From an uncultured Chloracidobacterium sp. (GTDB lineage Bacteria; Acidobacteriota; Blastocatellia; Pyrinomonadales; Pyrinomonadaceae), in assembly GCA_937941715.1 (NCBI GenBank), contig CALDGX010000075.1, positions 1 through 21,377 of the forward strand: 21,377 nt of DNA. The letters run 5' to 3'. A program made the translations under genes and the position numbers. This document shows positions 6,977 through 13,624 of the stretch, piece by piece. The notes beneath the pieces were generated by a model that was not told the origin of the DNA, searched no databases, and saw nothing but the letters and a program-made list of their open reading frames with translations. Each line of letters begins with the position of its first letter. Positions within the stretch are counted from its first letter, which is position 1.

Positions 6977-8512
6977 TTATTCTTCGGTTGGTTTTTTGAC
7001 GGTTGCCGCCGGTTTTTTCGGCTTGCCCGGCTCGGCCTTTGGCTTCGTCGTCTCAGCCGCAGGGCCGGACGGCGCGGTTGCCGGAGTGGCCGACGGATTA
7101 GGGGTGCCGGTCGGCTTGACCGAGGTGTACGCCGCCGGCGTTTTGGGTGTCGGCGTCGCTTTTGGCGTCGGATCCTCAGTTTGCGGTATCGGGACGAGAA
7201 TAACGCCGCCTTCGTTCGGCATGAACACGCTGCCGCCGTTCGGGTCCACGGTCACGGTCTGTCCGCCCGGCGGGATATACTGCGGTGGCTGCGGCCCGCC
7301 GACCGGCGGCCCCGGAATCACCGACCCCGAAAGCGGGGCTCCGGCAGGCGGCATTCCGCCGTTCGCCCATGCGTTAAAGCCGTCGCCGCCTGGCAGCGTC
7401 CCAGGCAATTCCATCGAACTGTTTGGTACCAGCGAAGCATCGCCGAGGTCTCCGAGTTTGGTCAGAGCATCCTCCTGGGCCCCGGTTGCCGGATTGATCG
7501 GCTGGACCGGTAAACTGTTGGCGTCCGGCGCCAAGCTCGCGGTCGGATTGGTCTGGCGGACCGTCGTGACATATATCAATGCCGCGGCAAGAATGACAAC
7601 GCCTGCGATCGCGATGCCCGCTGTCTGCCATTTGTTGCGGCCGGCGGCGGCCGACGCCGTTTGGGCCACTGCCACGGCCGGTATGTCGACGCCTATCTCG
7701 CTTCCGATGCGGGCGAGATCCTCTTCGAGGTCCGCCATCGTTTGATATCTCAGTTCGGGATTGCGCGACATCGAACTAAGGATCACCGGTTCGATCTGCG
7801 GGTGAAGGTCCTGCCTGAACGCCGAAAGCGGCGGCGGAGGCTCAGCCGACTGCTTTGCGATGGTCTCAGCCGGCGTGCTGCCGTTGTACGGGCGTTCGCC
7901 GGCGAGCATTTCATAGAGAAGCACGCCGAGCGAATAGATATCTGATCGCTCGTCAAATGTCGGAGGTGCGGCGCACTGCTCAGGCGAAAGATATCCGGCG
8001 GCGGACATCGAGTTGCGGGCGTGAGTTCGCGCGCCGAAATCAAATACCTTGGCAAATACTCCGGCATCGGTGTCAACAAAGACCTTGTCCGGATTAAGCC
8101 CGCCGTGCACCAACCCCGCGGAATGGGCCGTTGACAGGGCCGACGCCGCCTGCTTGGCGATCGAGATGGCGTCAGCGACCGGCAGCGGACCATTTTCGCG
8201 GATCATCGCCGATAGCAGACCGCCGTCCATGCCCTCGTAAACCGAGTGCGGCGTACCGTGCTCGTCCCGGCCGATCTCTAAGTTATTGAGCAGATTAGGA
8301 TGGGTCACAGCGGCGGCGGCGTTCTCGTCACGCAAGAACCGATCGACGTATCGCTGGTCGATCGCCATCGCCGGAGCCAGGGTCTTGACGGTCACGGGCG
8401 CACCGGTCCCAAGATTGGTACCGCGATAAAAGTCGCCAACCTCGGTCTCGCGGATCAACGAATCGATCCGGTATTTACCCGCAATGATTTTTCCTATAAG
8501 ATCGCCGATCAT
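6977..8512 (-). CDS. Membrane-anchored Ser/Thr kinase-like protein, predicted pseudokinase
   Basis: The start is ATG 8512 (511 residues); a TTG one codon earlier is also possible. Residues about 14-270 form a Hanks-type kinase fold with 'YRIDSLI', VTVK (Lys43), the alpha-C glutamate in 'FLRDENAAA' (Glu63), DFG (158-160), 'GYLSPEQ' and 'SDIYSLGVLLYEMLAGERPY'. The catalytic loop reads HGGLNPDK (136-143) instead of HRDLKPEN: the catalytic Asp is Gly138, and the Lys and Mg-binding Asn are also replaced. The Gly-rich loop is degenerate ('RETEVGDFYRG'). One TM helix (about 298-316) is followed by a roughly 190-residue extracytoplasmic Pro/Gly/Thr-rich tail with no PASTA repeats. Phosphotransfer is unlikely; a nucleotide- or protein-binding signalling role is inferred. 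Confidence 0.88.
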   Translation of the reverse strand: MIGDLIGKIIAGKYRIDSLIRETEVGDFYRGTNLGTGAPVTVKTLAPAMAIDQRYVDRFLRDENAAAAVTHPNLLNNLEIGRDEHGTPHSVYEGMDGGLLSAMIRENGPLPVADAISIAKQAASALSTAHSAGLVHGGLNPDKVFVDTDAGVFAKVFDFGARTHARNSMSAAGYLSPEQCAAPPTFDERSDIYSLGVLLYEMLAGERPYNGSTPAETIAKQSAEPPPPLSAFRQDLHPQIEPVILSSMSRNPELRYQTMADLEEDLARIGSEIGVDIPAVAVAQTASAAAGRNKWQTAGIAIAGVVILAAALIYVTTVRQTNPTASLAPDANSLPVQPINPATGAQEDALTKLGDLGDASLVPNSSMELPGTLPGGDGFNAWANGGMPPAGAPLSGSVIPGPPVGGPQPPQYIPPGGQTVTVDPNGGSVFMPNEGGVILVPIPQTEDPTPKATPTPKTPAAYTSVKPTGTPNPSATPATAPSGPAAETTKPKAEPGKPKKPAATVKKPTEE

Positions 8513-8546
8513 CAAGTATTAGAACGGTTCCAAAGCCGGCAAGTTG

Positions 8547-8574
8547 CATATATTTTACCGCCGACCGCTGATAA
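8547..8574 (-). promoter_or_regulatory. Candidate promoter of the kinase-like gene
   Basis: Read on the minus strand, TTATCA (8574-8569) and TATATG (8552-8547) are separated by 16 bases. Each matches its consensus at 4 of 6 positions. The start of transcription would fall near 8540, about 28 bases before ATG 8512. It lies between the ATP synthase terminator and the gene, where a promoter is expected. A 13-base inverted repeat lies immediately upstream (8576-8588). Confidence 0.35.
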
Positions 8575-8575
8575 T

Positions 8576-8588
8576 GTTGTATCACAAC
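8576..8588. promoter_or_regulatory. Short inverted repeat, possible operator
   Basis: GTTGT-ATC-ACAAC is a perfect 5-bp inverted repeat with a 3-base centre. It abuts the upstream edge of the candidate -35 element of the kinase-like gene. A repeat this short can occur by chance, so operator function is only a possibility. Confidence 0.2.
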
Positions 8589-8597
8589 GTGCGGCCA

Positions 8598-8636
8598 AAC
8601 TAAATACGGACGAGGCCCGGTATCGAGCCTCGTCCG
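8598..8636 (-). terminator. Terminator of the F0 ATP synthase cluster
   Basis: A perfect 10-bp stem, CGGACGAGGC (8607-8616) with GCCTCGTCCG (8627-8636), closes a 10-base loop. It starts 25 bases after the atpE stop. Read leftward the hairpin is followed by TATTTAGTTT, a moderately U-rich tail. This fits a Rho-independent terminator on the minus strand. Confidence 0.7.
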
Positions 8637-8660
8637 CGAGTGATGAGATCTGAGTTCGAT

Positions 8661-8975
8661 CTAGAGCTTAACGAAGACGATAAGCAGTGCGAACAGCACG
8701 AGTGACTCAATAAGAGCCAGCGCGATGATCATCATGGTCTGAACGGTACCGGCGGCACCCGGGTTACGGGCAGCACCCTCGGCAGCACGCGAACCGACGA
8801 GGCCCTGTGCGATACCTGCCAAGCCGGCAGCCAAACCAAAACCGATACCGCCGCCGATCGCCTTAGCGGCCAGAACGGTCGATTCGTTATCAGCTGCGCC
8901 AGCCTGAGCCATCGCGGGGATCGCCGTCAGGGCAAGTGCGAGTGTTGCGAAAAATACATATTTCAATTTGTTCAT
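8661..8975 (-). CDS. atpE: ATP synthase F0 subunit c with signal-peptide-like leader
   Basis: ATG 8975 gives 104 residues and has a good Shine-Dalgarno sequence (AGGAGA, about 6 bases upstream); the longer frame lacks one. Residues 1-24 resemble a Sec signal peptide ending 'AMAQA'. The standard c-subunit hairpin follows: Gly-rich helix 1 ('AIGGGIGFGLAAGLAGIAQG'), polar loop 'ARNPGA' (69-74) and helix 2 'ALALIESLVLFALLI' with ion-binding Glu90. The usual subunit is 70-90 residues, so the leader is an addition. Gln57 in helix 1 and Ser91 after the glutamate match two side-chain ligands of known Na+-binding c rings, but the following Thr is Leu. The ring rotates against subunit a, encoded just upstream; a terminator follows. 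Confidence 0.95.
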   Translation of the reverse strand: MNKLKYVFFATLALALTAIPAMAQAGAADNESTVLAAKAIGGGIGFGLAAGLAGIAQGLVGSRAAEGAARNPGAAGTVQTMMIIALALIESLVLFALLIVFVKL

Positions 8976-9204
8976 CTTTATCTCCTGTTTAGTTAAATAG
9001 AAGACTCCGCTGTCGAAATTAGAAAACCTGCTCGCCGGGTATAAGTTCGCCTCACTTCCGGTATGCACATGGATTTTATACTCCGTAGAGTCCAAGGCTC
9101 CTGATGCGTGCGGGCATAGTTGCTATAAAACGCAAGTTTTCAAATGTCCGAAAATCGGGGTCTTCGGGTTTATCGAGGCCCTAAGATCGATGGGCCCCAG
9201 ATCC
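8976..9204. other. 229-base intergenic region between atpB and atpE
   Basis: No convincing ORF or RNA gene is visible. It contains the atpE Shine-Dalgarno sequence (AGGAG, near 8983-8987) and, on the minus strand, a TATAAA (9080-9075) with no good -35 at normal spacing. Only weak 5-bp hairpins follow the atpB stop. It is unusually long for this compact cluster and could hold a separate atpE promoter or a processing site that raises c-subunit expression; this is inference. Confidence 0.4.
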
Positions 9205-10110
9205 TTATGCGTGAGCTGCGACGGCTTCGCCGTGAGCTTCAACGCCGTGCTCGTCATCGTGTTCATCGTGATGAGCGTGCGAAACTTCGCCAAGATAGAT
9301 GGTCGACAAAAGCGTGAATACGAACGCCTGGACAAAGGCGACGAAAACGCCAAGCAGCGTCAAAACCAACGGCAATACAAAGTGCGTGATCGGCGGTGCG
9401 AGATTGGTGATCTCGACGAATACCTTTTCGTCCGAGAACATATTCGCAAAGAGTCGAACGCCGAGCGTGAACGGCCTGATCATGTTACTGATCAACTCGA
9501 TCGCAAAGATCAGCGGCGTGATGATCAGGGTCAGCAGGAACGGCAGTTTCGGGCCGGCGAGATGGCCGAGGTGTTTGAGCAATCCGTTTTCGGCAATACC
9601 GACGTAGTTATAGTAAACAAATGACGATATTCCGAGTGCGAAAGTCACGTTGACGGACGCCGTCGGCGACATGAACATCGGGAACTGACCCATCAAGTTT
9701 GAGACGAGGATCAGGATCGCGAAAGTGGCAACGACGGGAAAGTACTTGAACCCGTGTTCGCCGACGATGCTGACGACGAGGCCCTTTATCGCGAGGAAAC
9801 CCGCTTCGAGCGTGAGCTGGCCGGGTTTCGGGTCGTCCTCGGACAGTTTGCCCTTGAGCAGCCGGACCGCGATGATCGTAAGGATACAGGCGATCACGAA
9901 CATTATCGTGTACCAGGGGATCGCGTTCTCGGGCGAGTACTCAGCCGCAAAGACCTTTTCAGGCGTGGTGCCGAACTTCTTGAAGAACGCCACCCACATC
10001 GGACGCGTATAAGCCATCTGGAAATGATAGATCGGCTCGCCCACGTAGTGGTTGATAAACTCGACGATCAATGGCGTATGATGTCCGCCGCCTTCTGAAA
10101 ATAAAAACAT
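9205..10110 (-). CDS. atpB: ATP synthase F0 subunit a
   Basis: The protein has 301 residues starting at ATG 10110. The C-terminal half has the subunit a core: 'ELISNMIRPFTLGVRLFANM' with essential Arg219 (equivalent to E. coli Arg210), then the last long helices ending in 'AFVQAFVFTLLSTIYLGE'. TM1 is about residues 64-83. The N-terminal 60 residues are longer than in E. coli. The last 25 residues (277-301) form a His/acid-rich tail with seven His and seven Asp/Glu, beginning 'SHAHHDEHDDEHG', which is not part of the conserved fold. Subunit a provides the ion half-channels beside the c ring. It starts 14 bases after the stop of the atpI-like gene and is followed by atpE, the classical order. 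Confidence 0.95.
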   Translation of the reverse strand: MFLFSEGGGHHTPLIVEFINHYVGEPIYHFQMAYTRPMWVAFFKKFGTTPEKVFAAEYSPENAIPWYTIMFVIACILTIIAVRLLKGKLSEDDPKPGQLTLEAGFLAIKGLVVSIVGEHGFKYFPVVATFAILILVSNLMGQFPMFMSPTASVNVTFALGISSFVYYNYVGIAENGLLKHLGHLAGPKLPFLLTLIITPLIFAIELISNMIRPFTLGVRLFANMFSDEKVFVEITNLAPPITHFVLPLVLTLLGVFVAFVQAFVFTLLSTIYLGEVSHAHHDEHDDEHGVEAHGEAVAAHA

Positions 10111-10124
10111 CGCTAAAATTCCCG

Positions 10125-10538
10125 TTAATTCGAACTATAAAAAATACTTACAAGGCCCTCGATGACCACCGCAAAAGCAAATGACGCAAGGCCGAGGATG
10201 ATACCCGCGACGGGCAGTAATCCGGTAAAATAGAAAAACGCCGCAAAAGCTCCGACGGCCATATACCGAAGAAGATACCTTACCGCCAGCAGCGGCGGCC
10301 GGTCTCCGCCGGCGAATGCCTCGAAGATGGCCTTGGTCGAGCGTCTCTGCCAAAAAAAGTTGACAAATGACGCCGCACCGCCGCACAAGACCGCGGCCCC
10401 GAAACGGCCAGATACAAATACCATTCCGACGATCGATCCAGCCGCAGCGACCACGCCCATTATGAACAATATCCTCCGCTGAGAAAGCTCAGGCGGCAGA
10501 GGTTGTCCGGATGTCAAAGGATCAAGGTCGTCGACCAT
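10125..10538 (-). CDS. atpI: AtpI-like ATP synthase accessory membrane protein
   Basis: The product has 137 residues from ATG 10538; a GTG one codon upstream is an alternative. An AGG seven bases before the ATG favours the ATG. The protein has four hydrophobic helices (starting 'ILFIMGVVAAAGSIVGMVF', 'FGAAVLCGGAASFVNFFW', then two in the second half) with 'RRSTKAIFE' between the pairs, a layout typical of the poorly conserved ATP synthase I protein. AtpI assists c-ring assembly in several bacteria. Position supports the call more than sequence does: it lies directly upstream of atpB and downstream of an AtpZ-like gene. The symbol is assigned mainly on synteny. Confidence 0.75.
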   Translation of the reverse strand: MVDDLDPLTSGQPLPPELSQRRILFIMGVVAAAGSIVGMVFVSGRFGAAVLCGGAASFVNFFWQRRSTKAIFEAFAGGDRPPLLAVRYLLRYMAVGAFAAFFYFTGLLPVAGIILGLASFAFAVVIEGLVSIFYSSN

Positions 10539-10611
10539 CACAAAACCTACATTTTACAAAGAAACGGCGGAAAATTCAAAGAGGCGCAGGCGGGGGCGTA
10601 AATTTCGTCGA

Positions 10612-11112
10612 TCAAACGTCATCGTCATCGTCGGAAAGCAGGGACTTTATCGTCGGTTTTGAGCTGTCGGAACCAAATATCTGCGACGTGATCCTGAAAA
10701 ATTGCACAAACCCGATGATCGAACCGAGCACAATGCCGCCAACCAGTCCCCATGGCGAACTTCCAAGAAGGAGGTCCGCGAGCCACCCGAGAAACAGCGT
10801 GAACGCGATCGACGAAAAGAACACGATGCCGGCGGACCACGCAAGGCCGCTGCGGCGGATCGTTTCGTCCTGACTGATCGGAGAATACTCGATCGGTGCG
10901 AACGCCGTTTCGGCGGGAGTGCCAAGTGCATCATTTCCGGCGGCATCCTTATTGGCCGGCCAACTATCGGATGTATCCTGCTCGACCGACGCCGCGTTCG
11001 TTGGTTCAATAGTGTGACCGTCCGGGCGAGTCGGCCATTCATTGAACCAATCGTTGAGATCAGCTTCGTCGATCTTCTCGATGTCGTCTTGGATCTTTTC
11101 GTTTTCGTCCAT
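10612..11112 (-). CDS. AtpZ/AtpI-family protein with long acidic N-terminal extension
   Basis: The protein has 166 residues. The recognisable part is a C-terminal two-helix hairpin (about 90-114 and 120-140): 'GLAWSAGIVFFSSIAFTLFLG', 'LADLLLGSSPWGLVGGIVLG', 'GFVQFFRI'. This is the pattern of AtpZ-type F0F1-ATPase accessory subunits, in which a Gly-rich turn links two helices. AtpZ proteins are usually about 80-110 residues; here roughly 85 extra N-terminal residues are acidic and probably disordered, and the C-terminus ends in five Asp and a Val. AtpZ/AtpI pairs have been linked to Mg2+/Ca2+ transport and to ring assembly. The gene starts three bases after the glycosyltransferase stop, so it is probably co-transcribed with it. 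Confidence 0.75.
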   Translation of the reverse strand: MDENEKIQDDIEKIDEADLNDWFNEWPTRPDGHTIEPTNAASVEQDTSDSWPANKDAAGNDALGTPAETAFAPIEYSPISQDETIRRSGLAWSAGIVFFSSIAFTLFLGWLADLLLGSSPWGLVGGIVLGSIIGFVQFFRITSQIFGSDSSKPTIKSLLSDDDDDV

Positions 11113-11115
11113 TCG

Positions 11116-12309
11116 CTAATCGGTTATGATGACAGTTTCACGGTGCGATTTCAATTGATAAAGGGTCCCGCGCCATCTGAGCCGCCGCGAAAAAAGAGCG
11201 GCCGCAGCATTGTATAAGAATATCGCCGGCGTCAGCGACCAGAGGGTCAACTGAGTCCAATATTGGCGGCCGATCTCAGAGCGGTGATCCTTGAGGGCCA
11301 TTCTTACCGCATTTAACCGAAGCCACGCCTTGCCGATGCTGCAGGCCGACACGATCGCCAGCGTCGCGAGACTGATCCAAACGAGCAGGCCGTTACGCGG
11401 ATACAGGGCCGCGATCAAAACTGCGGCCGACATAACCGTGCAATAAAGGCCCGAGCCGATAAACGACAATATCCACAGCGGAGCGGCGTAAACGCGAGTG
11501 ATCTTCATCTGACGCGTGGTGAACTCAAGCATTTCGGCGAACGTGCAGCCCTCGACCGAGGCAGTTAGGGCCGCCGGGACAAAAACGATCGGCATCCCGG
11601 CATCATTCATTACTCTCGTGAGGGCAAAATCGTCTGACAATGTGCCTTCCCATTTCTCGCGTATCTCCAGGTCATCAAACGTCTTGCGGGTGACGGCCAT
11701 TGCTCCGCCCCAGCAAAAATTGCTTCGCGTGTCCGGTCCAAGATTTGACGCAACCGATGCATTCCACACCGAGCGGAGCTCGGACGCCAACGTGGTTTCG
11801 GGTGAGATGAACCAGCGATATCCGGTCGAAGCACCGATCGCCGGATCTGAAAGCGGTGCGACCAGGCCGCGCAACCACGACGCAGCCGGCCGAGCGTCGG
11901 AATCGGCAAAGACAAAGACCTTTGATCCGCTGCTTACATATTTGACCGCTTCGCGGAGGTTTTCGACCTTTTGGCTGGAGCGGACGGCAGGCGGAGCGAC
12001 AACAAGTCTGGTGTTCGAAAACTCAGCGGCAGCGGTCTCGATCAAGGGAACGGCTGGGTCCTTTTCGCTATCAACGACAAATATCACTTCATATGCGGGA
12101 TAATCCTGCGTCAGTAACGCCCGAAAGTTCTCCTGCATTCCCTGATCCACGCCGCGGCACGGCGCGATGATCGATGCAAAGGGCGTAAATTCGTGCGGTG
12201 TCTCAGTCAGCGATCGGCGAAAATAGCGAAGATACTCAAACCCGCCGATTAGCGACCTGAGGCTGAAATAGATCAGGATCGCCGCAAAAACGGTGAAAAC
12301 GTATATCAT
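11116..12309 (-). CDS. Membrane glycosyltransferase family 2 (HpnI / ceramide glucosyltransferase-like)
   Basis: The protein has 397 residues. An N-terminal TM (1-21) precedes a cytoplasmic GT-A domain: 'ASIIAPCRGVDQGMQENFRALL', 'YEVIFVVDSEKDPA', DSD (136-138), 'SNFCWGGAMAVTRKTFDDL', SDD (225-227) and 'RQMKITRVY' (266-274). Three C-terminal hydrophobic helices follow. The 'PCRG' opening and the D/DxD/D/(Q,R)xxRW layout match GT21-like enzymes that glycosylate lipids, such as ceramide glucosyltransferase and HpnI. The last motif is degenerate: Gln is present but no Arg-Trp pair follows. The acceptor lipid is unknown. The start codon overlaps the waaA stop by four bases (ATGA), suggesting coupled translation and a role in lipid A/LPS or another envelope glycolipid. 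Confidence 0.85.
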   Translation of the reverse strand: MIYVFTVFAAILIYFSLRSLIGGFEYLRYFRRSLTETPHEFTPFASIIAPCRGVDQGMQENFRALLTQDYPAYEVIFVVDSEKDPAVPLIETAAAEFSNTRLVVAPPAVRSSQKVENLREAVKYVSSGSKVFVFADSDARPAASWLRGLVAPLSDPAIGASTGYRWFISPETTLASELRSVWNASVASNLGPDTRSNFCWGGAMAVTRKTFDDLEIREKWEGTLSDDFALTRVMNDAGMPIVFVPAALTASVEGCTFAEMLEFTTRQMKITRVYAAPLWILSFIGSGLYCTVMSAAVLIAALYPRNGLLVWISLATLAIVSACSIGKAWLRLNAVRMALKDHRSEIGRQYWTQLTLWSLTPAIFLYNAAAALFSRRLRWRGTLYQLKSHRETVIITD

Positions 12310-13622
12310 TTGCCACCTTGTCCGCCGAGCATTTCCTTGAGGTACTCGACGGTCTTTTGTGTCGCCCCGCGGTTTTTTGTCATTACGTCCGCGGCGTTCG
12401 CAGCGATCCGCCGGCGGAGGTCGTGGTCGTCGAGCAGCTGAGCGATGGCCGCGGCGAGCCTCTCGGCAACCTCCTTATCCGGGCACACGGGCAGTTGGAT
12501 AAGTGCGTCGTATTTTAGAAATTCGTCGATCGCCGCCTTAAAATTTGAGGTGTGCGGGCCGGTAACGATCGCCTTGCCAGCGGCGGCCGGCTCAAGAATG
12601 CTCTGTCCGCCGTGCGGGATCAAACTGCCGCCGACGAATACGATGTCGGCGAGCGATATGGCCGAACGAAGCTCCCCGATGCTGTCAATGAGGATCACCT
12701 CGGCACTAATGTCGCGGGCTGATGCCGTCTCGGAACGCCTTGCCCAGCCGAAGCCGGAGTTTTTGATCGTGTCGGCGACCGAACCGAATCGCTCAGGATG
12801 CCGAGGTGCGATCATCAGCCGCGGCAGTGAGGCGTCTGACTGCTTCCACACGCGGTTAAACGCCTCGAGTATCCACTTTTCTTCAGGTTCGTGGGTGCTC
12901 GCCGCAACTATCAGCGGCACGTCCCCAGTGATGCCGAACCGAATGCGAAACTCCTCGGCGAGGGCCGCGTCTCCGCCGTCCGGCTGGTCGAATTTCATAT
13001 TTCCTGTGACCTTGACCTTGGTCGCCCGCATACCGAGCGCCATCAGACGCTTGGCGTCAAGATTGGTCTGCATCAACGCGAGGTCCGGATATGAAAGGAC
13101 CCGCCGCATGAAATTCTTGATGTAACCAAATCGTTTGTACGAGCGTTCAGAAATGCGTCCGTTGACGATGGCGACCTTGGCTCCGCTTTTGTTAGCCTCG
13201 CGTAGAAAGTTGAACCAGATCTCGGTCTCGAGCAGTATTACGGCCGACGGGGCAAAACGTCTCAACGCACGGCGGACGCTGAATTTCCAATCGAACGGGA
13301 AGTAAAAGACGAGTTCGGCATTATCGTTGAACACCTGTCGGGCCAACTCCTGGCCCGTTCTGGTCGTCGTTGACACGATCAGCCTAAACGGGGGCAGACT
13401 GTCCGCGAGTTGCTGAATCAGTGGTCGAGCCGCATTGGTTTCGCCCACTGAAACGCAGTGAACCCAGATCACGGGACGGCCATCCTGTTCGAAAGGCGGC
13501 AAAAATCCGAGCCGCTGGGTAAAACCGGCAGCGTATTTGCCCTTGAATATCGCGTCGAAGATAAAGCGCGGAAGCAGCACCAAAAAGGCGACGGTCAAAA
13601 TGATGCTGTATAGGAAGAACAT
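12306..13622 (-). CDS. waaA: 3-deoxy-D-manno-octulosonic acid (Kdo) transferase, with Gln at the catalytic-base position
   Basis: The protein has 438 residues. An N-terminal membrane anchor (about 1-20) is followed by the GT-B fold of WaaA/KdtA: 'WVHCVSVGETNAARPLI', 'STTTRTGQELA', 'ILLETEIWFNFL', 'NGRISERSYKRF', 'VTGNMKFD', 'AASTHEPEEKWIL', 'PRHPERF' and 'FVGGSLIPHGGQSILEPAA'. WaaA moves Kdo from CMP-Kdo to the lipid A precursor on the cytoplasmic face of the inner membrane. The conserved 'ERxGF' near the N-terminus, whose Glu is the proposed catalytic base (Glu31 in Aquifex), reads 'TQRLGF' here with Gln36, confirmed as CAG at 13517-13515. All other motifs look intact. It lies 17 bases after a strong hairpin and overlaps the next gene by four bases. 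Confidence 0.94.
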   Translation of the reverse strand: MFFLYSIILTVAFLVLLPRFIFDAIFKGKYAAGFTQRLGFLPPFEQDGRPVIWVHCVSVGETNAARPLIQQLADSLPPFRLIVSTTTRTGQELARQVFNDNAELVFYFPFDWKFSVRRALRRFAPSAVILLETEIWFNFLREANKSGAKVAIVNGRISERSYKRFGYIKNFMRRVLSYPDLALMQTNLDAKRLMALGMRATKVKVTGNMKFDQPDGGDAALAEEFRIRFGITGDVPLIVAASTHEPEEKWILEAFNRVWKQSDASLPRLMIAPRHPERFGSVADTIKNSGFGWARRSETASARDISAEVILIDSIGELRSAISLADIVFVGGSLIPHGGQSILEPAAAGKAIVTGPHTSNFKAAIDEFLKYDALIQLPVCPDKEVAERLAAAIAQLLDDHDLRRRIAANAADVMTKNRGATQKTVEYLKEMLGGQGGK

Positions 13623-13624
13623 TG

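Noticed and set aside
7000..7560. Apparent repeat-like Pro/Thr/Gly-rich coding stretch
   Set aside because: It is low-complexity protein sequence; I see no regular tandem unit at DNA level.
6996..7745. 249-codon plus-strand ORF rich in Gly/Pro
   Set aside because: It mirrors the Pro/Gly/Thr-rich tail and TM region of the kinase-like gene; composition bias keeps the reverse frame open.
9140..9200. Possible terminator hairpins after atpB
   Set aside because: Only 5-bp stems (CCGAA/TTCGG and GGCCC/GGGCC) without a proper U tract; not enough to call.
9123..9353. 76-codon minus-strand ORF partly in the atpB-atpE gap
   Set aside because: It overlaps the 3' end of atpB in another frame on the same strand and has no recognisable motif.
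12445..13125. 226-codon plus-strand ORF
   Set aside because: Antisense to waaA, which has a full set of family motifs here; no domain or ribosome-binding site on the plus strand.
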